NCBI GenBank assembly: GCA_009026175.1
Contig: WBTZ01000012.1
Span: 1-56,112, forward strand
Direction of reading: 5' to 3'
Source of the DNA: Zoogloea sp.
GTDB lineage: Bacteria; Pseudomonadota; Gammaproteobacteria; Burkholderiales; Rhodocyclaceae
DNA: 56,112 bases
Made by a program: the position numbers and the translations under genes. Position 1 is the stretch's first letter, and every line of letters starts with the position of its first letter. A model generated the notes under the pieces. It was not told the DNA's origin, did no database searches, and saw only the letters and a list, made by a program, of their open reading frames with translations. Positions 34,927 to 43,141 of the stretch are shown one piece after another.

Positions 34927-37311
34927 TCAGACAGCCTGGGCGGGCTCGACCTGGATGGCCTGCTCGACGGGATGGCGCTTGGAGCCGACGATGAACTCAG
35001 GCCGGAAGACGTAGACCATGGCCGGCATCAGGAACAGGGCCGAGGCCGCCGAGATGAACAGCCAGATGGCGATCAGCACGCCCATGTCGGCCTGCAGGCG
35101 CAGGGACGAGAAGCTCCACAGCACCACGCTGGTGACCAGGGTCAGGGCGGTGATCAGCACCCCCTTGCCGGAGGTGGCGATGGACTTGGCGATGGCGCGG
35201 CCCACGTCCTTGTGGTGGTGCAGCTCCTCGCGGATGCCATCGACGATGTAGAAGCTGTAATCCACCCCCAGGCCGATGCCCAGGGCCACCACCGGCAGGG
35301 TGTTGATGTTCATGCCGATGCCCTTCCAGGCCATGTAGCTGAAGGTCAGGGTGTTGGAGAGCAGCACCGGCACCATGAAGAACATGCCGGCCACCGTGGA
35401 GCGGTAGGTGAACATGCAGCAGGCCACCAGTACCAGCAGGGCAAAGGCGATCGACTCGATCTGGCCGGCCAGGATCACCTCATTCACCGCCGCCAGCACC
35501 CCCACCAGCCCCCCGGCGAGCAGGAACTCCGCATCCGCGAGCTTGTTGTTGGCCACGTACTCCTTGACCCGGGCGATGGCGGTACGGATGGTCTCGCCCT
35601 GGTGGTCACGGAAGAACAGGGTCACCGCGCCGTTCTTGGCCTGGGGATCGGCGAAGCGGTCCATGTCGCCGGGGTCGGCGCCGGAGACGAACATGTACAC
35701 CAGCTCGCCGTTCTCGTCGGCGCTGCCACCCAGCTCCTGGTAGCGCGCATTGCCCTCGCGCACCACCCGCTTCACCGCCGGCAGGATGTCGGCCAGGGAG
35801 ATGCTGCCGCCCACTTCCGGCTGGGCCTCCATGTACTTCTGGAAGCGCTCCATGCCTTCGAGCACCGCGGGCTCCTTGAGGGCGCCCTCCTTCTTGCCCG
35901 ACACCACCACGAACATCCGGTCGGAGCCCTGGAACTTGTGGTTGATCGCCGTGGCGTCCTGGTTGTAGGTGGAGTCCGGCCACAGGATCGGCGAGCCCGG
36001 GTTGGCATCGCCGACCTTCAGGTTGAAGGCATACAGCCCCGACACCACGAAGGCCACCCCGGCACCGATCACCACCGCGAAGCGCAGCTTCGAGGTGACC
36101 AGGGCCGCGCACAGGCCGAGCACCTTGTGCAGCAGCGGCTGCACGTTGATCGGGTGGGCATGGCGCTTCCGCACCCCGCACCAGGACAGCAGCACCGGGG
36201 TCAGCACCATGGCGCTGAGCATGATCGACAGGATCCACACCGTACCGATGTAGGAGATCTTCTCCAGCATCGGGATCGGCGTCAGGGCCACCACCAGCAC
36301 ACAGCCCGCGTCGGCCACGATGGCCAGCATGCCGGGCTTGAACAGGTTGAGCAGGCTGGCCCGCGCCGCCGCCGCCGCCGAGCTCGCCCCGGCTGCCACC
36401 TCGTCATCGAAGCGCGAGATCAGCTGCACCGAGTTGGAGATGGCCTGGGCGGTGATCAGGAAGGCCACCACGATGACCAGCGGGTCCAGGTGGAAGTGCA
36501 TCAGCTTGGCTGCGCCGAGGGCCCAGATCGCGCTGACCACGCCGGTCACCAGCGGCAGCGCGGTGCCGTGCCAGGTGCGGGTGATGAGCAGCAGCAGGAC
36601 CACCAGCGCGCCCACCGTGACCATGAAGATCTGCAGGGTCTCGCCCAGGTAGTGGTTGACCAGCCCGTACAGGATCGGCTCGCCGACCACCCGCACCAGC
36701 ACCCCGTCGCCCTTGGCCCGCCCGGCGATCTCCTCGATCTGGCGGTAGGCCTTGACGTAGTCCACCGCCCCGTCGATGAAGTCGGCGGTGATCAGGGTGG
36801 CGCGCATGTCGATAGACACATAGGGCCCATACACCAGCGGATTGTTGAGCACCGCCTCGCGCAGGGTGGCGATCTCGGCCGCATCCTTGGGCAGGCCGGG
36901 CCACATCAGCGGCCGCGACTCGATGCCTTCGGTGGAGGCCCGCACCTCCTTCATCTTCTTCGAAGCCAGGGAGGCGATCTGGTAGGTATCCACCCCCTCC
37001 ACCTTCTGCAGCTCCTGGGTGATCTGCCGCACCTTGGACAGCACGGTCATGTTGAACACATCCCCCTGCTCCACCTCCAGCATGATGCTGACCATGTTGG
37101 AGCCGCCGAAGGTCTGCTTGAACTGGTTGTTCACCTCCACGTAGGGGTGGTTGCGGGGCAGCAGGTCGCTGAACACCGTCTTCACTTCGATCTGCGCTGC
37201 CAGGTAGCCCATCACCGCGGTAAAGCCGACGATGGCCGCCAGCACCGGCACCCGGTGGCGCAGGACCCAGTCGATCACCTGGGCCAGCGCCTTGAATGTC
37301 GCATTCTTCAT
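34927..37311 (-). CDS. RND/MMPL-family inner-membrane transporter
   Basis: 794 residues in two repeats, each with one helix, a periplasmic loop and five helices. The first helix is VLRHRVPVLAAIVGFTAVMG. Helix motifs LGIGLGVDYSFYIVDGIREE and GVLITALTLVTSVVLWSFSS match MMPL/HpnN-type transporters. Such proteins export or move lipids and hydrophobic molecules by the proton gradient. There is no TolC or membrane-fusion partner nearby, so it is not a classical tripartite pump. With DUF1302/DUF1329 neighbours, I infer transport of a hydrophobic aromatic across the envelope. Confidence 0.88.
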   Translation of the reverse strand: MKNATFKALAQVIDWVLRHRVPVLAAIVGFTAVMGYLAAQIEVKTVFSDLLPRNHPYVEVNNQFKQTFGGSNMVSIMLEVEQGDVFNMTVLSKVRQITQELQKVEGVDTYQIASLASKKMKEVRASTEGIESRPLMWPGLPKDAAEIATLREAVLNNPLVYGPYVSIDMRATLITADFIDGAVDYVKAYRQIEEIAGRAKGDGVLVRVVGEPILYGLVNHYLGETLQIFMVTVGALVVLLLLITRTWHGTALPLVTGVVSAIWALGAAKLMHFHLDPLVIVVAFLITAQAISNSVQLISRFDDEVAAGASSAAAAARASLLNLFKPGMLAIVADAGCVLVVALTPIPMLEKISYIGTVWILSIMLSAMVLTPVLLSWCGVRKRHAHPINVQPLLHKVLGLCAALVTSKLRFAVVIGAGVAFVVSGLYAFNLKVGDANPGSPILWPDSTYNQDATAINHKFQGSDRMFVVVSGKKEGALKEPAVLEGMERFQKYMEAQPEVGGSISLADILPAVKRVVREGNARYQELGGSADENGELVYMFVSGADPGDMDRFADPQAKNGAVTLFFRDHQGETIRTAIARVKEYVANNKLADAEFLLAGGLVGVLAAVNEVILAGQIESIAFALLVLVACCMFTYRSTVAGMFFMVPVLLSNTLTFSYMAWKGIGMNINTLPVVALGIGLGVDYSFYIVDGIREELHHHKDVGRAIAKSIATSGKGVLITALTLVTSVVLWSFSSLRLQADMGVLIAIWLFISAASALFLMPAMVYVFRPEFIVGSKRHPVEQAIQVEPAQAV

Positions 37312-37374
37312 TGCTGTTCCTTGTCTGAAATTGAGGGGGCGCTCAAGAAAACCCGGCCCGGCCGTGGGGGCCGC

Positions 37375-38391
37375 TCACTCACGGCCGAGGATGCGCAGTT
37401 CGTCCTGGTGCAGCACGGCCAGGTTGGCCCCCGCCAGCACGAAGTCGTCCGCCGTCTTGACGATCTGGGTCCGCCACGACAGGTCCTTGTCGGAGATCCG
37501 CGCCGCCTTCCAGTCCTTGCCGGCCTCGTCCGAGGTGACCCGGATACCCTTGTCGCCCACGGCGACCCAGTGGCTGCCATCCCAGATCACGCAGTTGAGG
37601 TGCTCGCGGGTCAGCGGCGGCGCCTCCTTCCAGCTCGCCCCGCCGTCGCTGCTGACCAGCACGGTGCCGGCCAGGCCGACCGCCACGCCGTTGTCCGCAT
37701 CCCGGAAGTACACCGACATCAGGCTGTTCTTCACCGGGCTGGCCACGCTGACCCAGGTCTGCCCCGCATCGGTCGAACGCTGGATCTGGCCGAACTCGCC
37801 GACCATCCAGCCCGCGCGCCCGACGAAGAAGATGTCGTTCCAGGCCTGGTCCTTCTCGGCCTGGACCCGCTCCCAGGTGGCACCGTAGTCGGTGCTCTTC
37901 AGCACCGCCCCCACCTCGCCCACCGCCCAGGCCACGCCGTCCGGATAGGTGCGTACCTGCAGCAGCTTGTTGGCCACCTCCGAGCGCGGCACCTTCACTT
38001 CCTTCCAGGTCTTGCCGCCGTCATCGGTCACCACCGCCACGCCGCGGTTGCCCACCGCCACCGCGCGCCGCGCGTCCCAGGCGGAGATGGACTGCAGGTG
38101 CGCCACCACCGGCGTGTCCTGCACGGCCCAGCTCTTGCCGCCATCCTCGCTGCGCACGATCTTGCCGTAGGAGCCGGCCGCCCACAGGACGGCCCCGCCC
38201 GGCGCCGCCACGCTGTAGAAGGCATCCCGCCGCTCCAGGGGGTGTGCATCCAGATTCCCGATGCTCGGTTCAGCCTTGACGAAGAAGGCTGCATACAGCA
38301 GCCCACCGATGATCAGCACCGGCAGGGATGACGTCCCCGTGGCGCTCAGCCCCCGGGCCACCGGCCCGAGCTTGTTGATGGCCTTAAGCAT
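37375..38391 (-). CDS. YCF48/BNR-repeat beta-propeller protein with N-terminal membrane anchor
   Basis: 338 residues. An N-terminal helix (LPVLIIGGLLYAAFFV) anchors or exports a chain of BNR/YCF48-like repeats: KIVRSEDGGKSWAVQD, VAVVTDDGGKTWKEVK, AVLKSTDYGATWERVQ, QIQRSTDAGQTWVSVA and TVLVSSDGGASWKEAP. This is a beta-propeller facing the periplasm. Such proteins commonly precede RND genes in DUF1302/1329 sets, with unknown function. It is the first gene of the operon; a sigma-54 promoter lies at 38620-38635. Confidence 0.85.
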   Translation of the reverse strand: MLKAINKLGPVARGLSATGTSSLPVLIIGGLLYAAFFVKAEPSIGNLDAHPLERRDAFYSVAAPGGAVLWAAGSYGKIVRSEDGGKSWAVQDTPVVAHLQSISAWDARRAVAVGNRGVAVVTDDGGKTWKEVKVPRSEVANKLLQVRTYPDGVAWAVGEVGAVLKSTDYGATWERVQAEKDQAWNDIFFVGRAGWMVGEFGQIQRSTDAGQTWVSVASPVKNSLMSVYFRDADNGVAVGLAGTVLVSSDGGASWKEAPPLTREHLNCVIWDGSHWVAVGDKGIRVTSDEAGKDWKAARISDKDLSWRTQIVKTADDFVLAGANLAVLHQDELRILGRE

Positions 38392-38619
38392 GTTCCATCT
38401 CCCGCAGCCGCAGCTCCGACCGCCGCGGCAGATCGAAACGGTGCTGTCCGTTGAATACAGTCTCCATACCCACTCCATTGCCTGTTATTGATTTGGCCTA
38501 TTGGTATCCAGAGCGCGCCATCCATTTCCGTATTGATTCCGGACGGTCAGACGGCATTCCCCTCCACCGCCTGCCTATTTGTCCGAATTCAGCGCCGGAC
38601 GCCTCCTTCAGGCTGAATT

Positions 38620-38635
38620 AGCAACTTGGATGCCA
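38620..38635 (-). promoter_or_regulatory. Sigma-54 promoter of the YCF48/RND/DUF1302/DUF1329 operon
   Basis: The minus strand reads TGGCATCCAAGTTGCT with exact GG-N10-GC spacing and a TTGC -12. It lies about 230 bp before the YCF48 start. Several CCGGAC/GTCCGG elements 50-150 bp upstream (38687-38780) resemble those before apcA and scoA. Confidence 0.75.
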
Positions 38636-38686
38636 ATACAAGAAACGTTTTTATTTTCATAAAAATCAATAACTTGAATAAGCAAT

Positions 38687-38780
38687 TCGGACGGACGCCA
38701 ATTGCGGCGTAGCAGCATTCCGATTGAGGGCGTCCGGTAATGCTTCGGTCGATTGAACGGCTACCGGACGGACGGACGAC
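38687..38780. promoter_or_regulatory. Cluster of CGGACGGACG/GGCGTCCGG elements (candidate activator sites)
   Basis: CGGACGGACGCC (38688-38699), GGGCGTCCGGTAA (38728-38740) and ACCGGACGGACGGACG (38763-38778) form inverted and tandem copies of the GTCCGG half-site. They lie upstream of the sigma-54 core, where an AcoR-type activator would bind. Confidence 0.5.
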
Positions 38781-38826
38781 ACGTATTTCCTTGAAGCGCA
38801 GCCCGCCTTGCTTGAGGCATGAGCTG

Positions 38827-38860
38827 GCTTTCTTGAAGCAAGGTGATGCTTCAAGAAAGC
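38827..38860. repeat. Long perfect inverted repeat with CTTGAAGC units
   Basis: GCTTTCTTGAAGCA-AGGTGA-TGCTTCAAGAAAGC has 14-bp perfect arms. Further CTTGAAGC- and CTTGAGGC-like copies precede it (38790-38822). It could be a bidirectional hairpin or an operator array; no U-run follows. Confidence 0.6.
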
Positions 38861-38990
38861 AGGGCTTGGCTCCCTGTGAGCAGGGACCTGCCACTTTCTT
38901 GCGGGGGAGCCTTGGCGGGGCGGCTTTGGGTTGTCTTGAGTTGGATGGGCCGGGAGTTCGCCCCGGCGGGCACCCCCTTTCTTTGCGTCG

Positions 38991-39053
38991 GCAGGGGCGA
39001 CTTCAGTCGCCCGCGGACTCCGATCAACCACCTGCGGGCGGCTGAAGCCGCCC
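38991..39053. repeat. REP-like palindromic element, copy 1
   Basis: GCAGGGGCGACTTCAGTCGC, then CCGCGG, is opposed by CCTGCGGGCGGCTGAAGCCG, then CCC (39031-39053). It closely resembles the better-paired element at 48054-48121. It lies just downstream of the zip gene. Confidence 0.6.
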
Positions 39054-39073
39054 AGTCAAGGCTCCCCTCACGC

Positions 39074-39871
39074 TCACAAGAGCGCCTGCTCCGCCAGGTG
39101 ATGCGCCACACCGATCGACAGCACCCCCGCCCCGATCAACACCACCTGCTCGGCCGTTGCGGCCAGGTGGGTGCGTTGGCGGAGGCTGGGCATCAGGTCG
39201 GCGGCGGCCACGTAGAGCATGCTGGCGCAGGCCAGGGCCAGCAGCACCGGCACCGCCCCATCCACCGCCGGCAGGGCCCAGTGGGCCAGCAGTGCGCCGG
39301 CTCCCATGGCCAGGCTGGAGAACAGGTTGAAGGCCAGCGCCCGGCCGCGGCTCAGCCCGGAGTGGATCAGCACGGCGAAGTCGCCCAGCTCCTGGGGAAT
39401 CTCGTGGGCGATGATGGCGGCGGCGGTGATCAGGCCGAGGGACAGGTCCTGGGTGAAGGCGGTGGCGATCAGCACCCCGTCCACGAAGTTGTGGAAGGTG
39501 TCGCCGAGCATCACCAGCATGCCGCTGCGGCCGCCGTCGCCGTGGCCGTGGTGGGCATGCCCATGCCCGAAGCGCCACAGCAACAGCTTTTCGAGCAGGA
39601 AGAACAGCAGCACGCCACCGAGGATCAGCGCGCAGGTGAGCTCGGCATCGCCGGAGGCTTCGACGGCATGGGGCAGGAGCTCGAGGAAGGCCGCGCCGAG
39701 CAGCGCCCCCACCGCGTAACTGAGCAGGCGCGGCAGCGCGCGCGGGCCGGCGGCTGCGGTCAGGCTGGCGGCAGCCAGCACCGACAGCAGGCCGCCCGCC
39801 AGGCTCGCCAGCATGCTGAGGACGAAGGGCGACAAGGCGGGGAGCGCGGGAGGAGACAGGGCGGAGAACAT
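39074..39871 (-). CDS. ZIP-family metal transporter
   Basis: 265 residues with eight helices. The His-rich cytosolic loop FGHGHAHHGHGDGG and the metal-site helices with HNFVDGVLIATAF and AHEIPQELGDFAVL are ZIP hallmarks. It should import zinc or a similar divalent ion. The ATG at 39871, with GGAG upstream, is preferred to a longer start at 39949. It follows apcE by 87 bp on the same strand. Because acetophenone-carboxylase-type enzymes contain zinc, the link may be functional. Confidence 0.88.
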   Translation of the reverse strand: MFSALSPPALPALSPFVLSMLASLAGGLLSVLAAASLTAAAGPRALPRLLSYAVGALLGAAFLELLPHAVEASGDAELTCALILGGVLLFFLLEKLLLWRFGHGHAHHGHGDGGRSGMLVMLGDTFHNFVDGVLIATAFTQDLSLGLITAAAIIAHEIPQELGDFAVLIHSGLSRGRALAFNLFSSLAMGAGALLAHWALPAVDGAVPVLLALACASMLYVAAADLMPSLRQRTHLAATAEQVVLIGAGVLSIGVAHHLAEQALL

Positions 39872-39958
39872 CGGCGGCGGGGCTCCACGAAGCGCCTTGC
39901 GGAAATCGAAAAAAGACGGATGCCGGGGCGCGAAGGATCGCCCCGGCATCCGCCAGGC

Positions 39959-40822
39959 CTAGGCTTTCAGACGAGCCAGGCTTTCCAGGACAAACTCGGG
40001 CCGCTGGTTGGCCGGCACCTCGACGAAGTAGAACTGCCCTTGCGCCAGGGCCGGCAGCGCCTCGCCGGCCCACAGGGGCAGGCTCACATCCACCCCCGTG
40101 GAGACCGGCGGGGCCGCCGTCACATCACGGCTCAGCAGCGCATCGAACTCGCCCAGCACGGGCGATTCGAGCACCCCGCTGCTGCGCGGGCGCAGCGCCA
40201 GGGACCAGCGGTAGTGGTGGGCCACGTTGATCAGTGGACGGTAGCGCTCCAGGTCGGTCTCTCCCAGCTGCGCATCGTCCGGGTGCTCTTCCAGCAGCAC
40301 CCCGCCCACCGGACTGGCCGACACCGAGCGGAGCAGGTCGGCCATGTACATGGCCGCGTCCTCGATCCCGTCCGGGTCCAGCTCCACGTCGCCGCGCCCG
40401 GCCAGCTGGTTGGCATGCAGCAGCCAGTGCTTGGGCGACGGCATGGCCAGCACCAGGGGGGTCTGGCCGCGCAGGTTGGCGATCACCGCCTCCACCACTT
40501 CGGCCAGCAGCTGGCGCGGGCCTTCCTGCTCCAGCAGGCGGCGCAGCGGATAGGACAGGCGCCGCTTGGCGCCCAGCTCGGCGCGCAGGTCGGGATGGCG
40601 GGCGAGCCAGGCATCAAAGAGCTCGCCGACTTCCACGACGGCCACGTCGGGACGCAGCAGGCCCTGGGCCTGGGAGAACCAGGCCAGGAACTGGGCGGCC
40701 CCCAGCCACGGGTCGCCCCCCTCCCCCAACAGCAGGCGGCGGGTATAGGCCGAGGATTTCAGCCACACCCGGAGCCCGCTGCCGCCCTTGCCGGGCAGGC
40801 TGTCGGCGAGGCTCTGGCTCAT
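39959..40822 (-). CDS. apcE: Acetophenone carboxylase epsilon-like subunit ApcE
   Basis: 287 residues, about 31 kDa. It opens MSQSLADSLPGKGGSG; other stretches are LLGEGGDPWLGAAQFLAWFS, LLRPDVAVVEVGELFDAWLA and TPLVLAMPSPKHWLLHANQL. I see no well-known enzyme motif. The gene overlaps apcD by 4 bp and is the fifth gene after A, B, C and D, as in the apcABCDE operon of Aromatoleum, where the small fifth subunit binds the core loosely. The assignment is by position and size. It distinguishes this operon from three-subunit acetone carboxylases. Confidence 0.72.
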   Translation of the reverse strand: MSQSLADSLPGKGGSGLRVWLKSSAYTRRLLLGEGGDPWLGAAQFLAWFSQAQGLLRPDVAVVEVGELFDAWLARHPDLRAELGAKRRLSYPLRRLLEQEGPRQLLAEVVEAVIANLRGQTPLVLAMPSPKHWLLHANQLAGRGDVELDPDGIEDAAMYMADLLRSVSASPVGGVLLEEHPDDAQLGETDLERYRPLINVAHHYRWSLALRPRSSGVLESPVLGEFDALLSRDVTAAPPVSTGVDVSLPLWAGEALPALAQGQFYFVEVPANQRPEFVLESLARLKA

Positions 40823-43101
40823 TGCTTTTCACCTCCCATGGCGCCCAGGGCCAGCAGACGGCTTTCCAGTTCGGCGATGCGCACGTCCTTCGGATGGGGC
40901 ATGTAGTTGGGGCGCGGCGCGTTGGCGTCGCGGAACTTGTCGGGGCTGCCCATGTAGAGCTTGGCCACGTCGTCGCCCCAGCAGCCGAAGTACTGCAGAT
41001 GGGTCGGCGGGGTCGGCTTGTTCCAGCCCTTGATGAACTCGGCATAGGGCACGCCACGGGCGATACGGGCCTTGCGTTCGGCATCGCGGGCCGCCGCGGT
41101 GGCTTCGTGATTGACCGCCAGGGTGTCCGGATCGAACTTGACCTTGTAGAGGCGCTCGGCCACGCCCGGCGACATCAGGCCTTCCTCGATGTCGCGGATC
41201 ACGCCGGCCGGATCGCGCTCCAGCAGGTCGCCGTAACCGGCCCCCGCCCCCTGGGAGATCATGAACAGCTCGCCGCGCTTGGAGATCTCGAAGCCCATGC
41301 CCATGTGGTGGGTGGTGTAGGTGGCCTCCTCGAAGGGCCGCTCATTCATGATCTCCTCGATGGAGTGCTTGAACTTGTGCGGTTCGTTGAGGAGCACGTC
41401 ATACACATCCACGCCCTGCACCTTGCACAGGGGGTAGGAGCCGCAGGCGTAGCCGCCGAAGAGGCCCTGCAGGGGCGGGAACTTGGCCCCCTGGCAGACC
41501 GTCATGAAGCCCCACTGCTCGCTGTCCTTGGTGGCCACCATCATGGTGTAGCCCTGGCCGCCGCGGTACTTGCCCGGGGCGATGGCGTCGCGGGTCATCT
41601 TCTTGGAGACGAGTTGCAGGAAGGGCACCTCCTCCTCGTTGAGCTCCTGCTCGCCGATGTCGGCCATGGTGGCGAAGATCGGCGCCAGGGCGTGCTCGCC
41701 GTCCCGATCCACGGTGGCGCCGGCGCCCATGCCGTTGAGGTCGGCGCACAGGTTGCCCAGCGTCTCGCCGTGCTGGCTGACCCCACCCCAGATGAAGGTG
41801 TTGATCATGTTGAAGGTGGGCGCATGGACCTTGGTGTACTTCTCCGGGCAGCTGTACAGGAACTTGGCGACAGCGTGCTGGCCGGCGGTGAAGCCGGTGA
41901 AGATGGACATCAGGCTCTGGGAGTTGGGCGCGTCGTAGGAGCAGTTGACGATCGAGTGGGGATCGGTGATCACCTCGATCGGCGCAAAGGCCGCCTGGCC
42001 CCGCGGCAGGTCGGGCCACACGTAGCACAGGAAGACCTGGGCCAGCATGCCCTTGAGGCCGGCCACGATGGTGTTGGTGGCCCGGTTGGTGAATTCCGGG
42101 CTGGAGCCGCGGAAATCGAAGATCAGCCGGTCGCCCGTCTTGGTGAGCTTGCAGTTGATCTTCACCACGCAGTTCTCGCGCAGGGTCGAGTCCTGGATGA
42201 TGTAGGTGCGCACCGTCATGTCGGGCCATTCGCTGACCCGCCGCTTGACCTCGGCACGCACGTTTTCCATGGTGGTGCGCAGGGTCGAGATCAGCGCCTC
42301 GGGGCCGTCGGTGTTGAGGGTCTCCTCGATCCGCTGCTTGATGCGCAGGCAGGCGAACAGCTTGACCTTCATGTCTTCGTACTGGAGCTTGGGCTCGCGC
42401 ACGGAGTTCTGCAGGAAGGTCAGGATGTCGCGCTTGATCTGGTAGTTCTCGACCACCTTGAACGGGCACATCTTGAGGCCTTCGTCGCAGGGGCTCTCGG
42501 CCATCGACGGCATGCCGCCCGGCTCGATGGCGCCGTTCTCGCCCTCATGCACCGTGGAGGCCACCCAGCACACCAGCTTGCCCTTGTGGAAGATGGGCAG
42601 GATCATCGACTGGTCGGTGTTGTGCACGTTGCCGTAGCGGGAGTCGTTGTGGATGAAGCCATCCCCCTCGCGCACGCCCACCGTGGGGTCGTTCACCCAG
42701 TTCTTGATGATGAACTTGATCGGGTGGTGCACCAGGGCCGAGAAGATCAGCACCCCGCCGGCGCTGGCGATGGCCAGGTCGCCCGAGGCGGAGTACACCC
42801 CGGTGATCACGTCGCCCCACTTGGCACCCGGGGCGGCACCCATCTGCTCGACCATCTCGTAGCCTTCATCGCAGCCCGCCTGGATGCGGTCGCGGATCTT
42901 GGCGATGGTGTGGGCATCGCCCACCTTGCGCATGCATTCGTCCTCGACCTCGCTGCGCGGCATCAGGTCGTGGTTCTGCATGATCTCCGGGTCGGGCCCG
43001 AGGAACAGGGTGGTGTCGTTGAGGAACTTCTTGATCAGCGCCACTTCCTCGGGGCTCGGCACTTTGGCCGCTACCGGCGTATTCATTTCGCTCATTTTCA
43101 A
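40819..43101 (-). CDS. apcD: Acetophenone carboxylase beta subunit (hydantoinase B/HyuB type), ApcD
   Basis: 760 residues, about 85 kDa, of the HyuB/AcxB family: LGPDPEIMQNHDLMPRSEVE, GVYSASGDLAIASAGGVLIF, KLVCWVASTVHEGENGAIEP and FDFRGSSPEFTNRATNTIVA. It forms the catalytic core with the HyuA-type subunits; ATP-dependent carboxylation of acetophenone gives benzoylacetate. It lies 40 bp after apcC and overlaps apcE. Acetone carboxylase beta is a close alternative, but the two different alpha subunits and apcE favour acetophenone or a related aryl ketone. Confidence 0.82.
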   Translation of the reverse strand: MKMSEMNTPVAAKVPSPEEVALIKKFLNDTTLFLGPDPEIMQNHDLMPRSEVEDECMRKVGDAHTIAKIRDRIQAGCDEGYEMVEQMGAAPGAKWGDVITGVYSASGDLAIASAGGVLIFSALVHHPIKFIIKNWVNDPTVGVREGDGFIHNDSRYGNVHNTDQSMILPIFHKGKLVCWVASTVHEGENGAIEPGGMPSMAESPCDEGLKMCPFKVVENYQIKRDILTFLQNSVREPKLQYEDMKVKLFACLRIKQRIEETLNTDGPEALISTLRTTMENVRAEVKRRVSEWPDMTVRTYIIQDSTLRENCVVKINCKLTKTGDRLIFDFRGSSPEFTNRATNTIVAGLKGMLAQVFLCYVWPDLPRGQAAFAPIEVITDPHSIVNCSYDAPNSQSLMSIFTGFTAGQHAVAKFLYSCPEKYTKVHAPTFNMINTFIWGGVSQHGETLGNLCADLNGMGAGATVDRDGEHALAPIFATMADIGEQELNEEEVPFLQLVSKKMTRDAIAPGKYRGGQGYTMMVATKDSEQWGFMTVCQGAKFPPLQGLFGGYACGSYPLCKVQGVDVYDVLLNEPHKFKHSIEEIMNERPFEEATYTTHHMGMGFEISKRGELFMISQGAGAGYGDLLERDPAGVIRDIEEGLMSPGVAERLYKVKFDPDTLAVNHEATAAARDAERKARIARGVPYAEFIKGWNKPTPPTHLQYFGCWGDDVAKLYMGSPDKFRDANAPRPNYMPHPKDVRIAELESRLLALGAMGGEKQ

Positions 43102-43141
43102 TCCTGTCGTCTATGTGGGTTGAATCGGTCCGCCGCGGCGC

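Larger units (their letters stand above)
38392..39073. other. Intergenic region between zip and the YCF48/RND operon
   Basis: This 682-bp region holds a sigma-54 promoter, GTCCGG-type elements, a 14-bp-arm palindrome and a REP-like element. A 101-codon minus-strand frame at 38589-38894 gives only low-complexity Cys/Ser/Lys text generated by the CTTGAAGC repeats, so no gene is called. Confidence 0.6.

Noticed and set aside
34753-38331. Plus-strand open frame of 1192 codons opposite the RND and YCF48 genes
   Set aside because: Its His/Gln/Asp/Gly/Arg-rich text is the antisense of well-supported genes in high-G+C DNA; no domain or ribosome-binding site.
38589-38894. Minus-strand 101-codon frame in the zip-YCF48 gap
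   Set aside because: Its Cys/Phe/Lys repeats come directly from the CTTGAAGC DNA repeats; it overlaps a sigma-54 promoter and lacks a ribosome-binding site.
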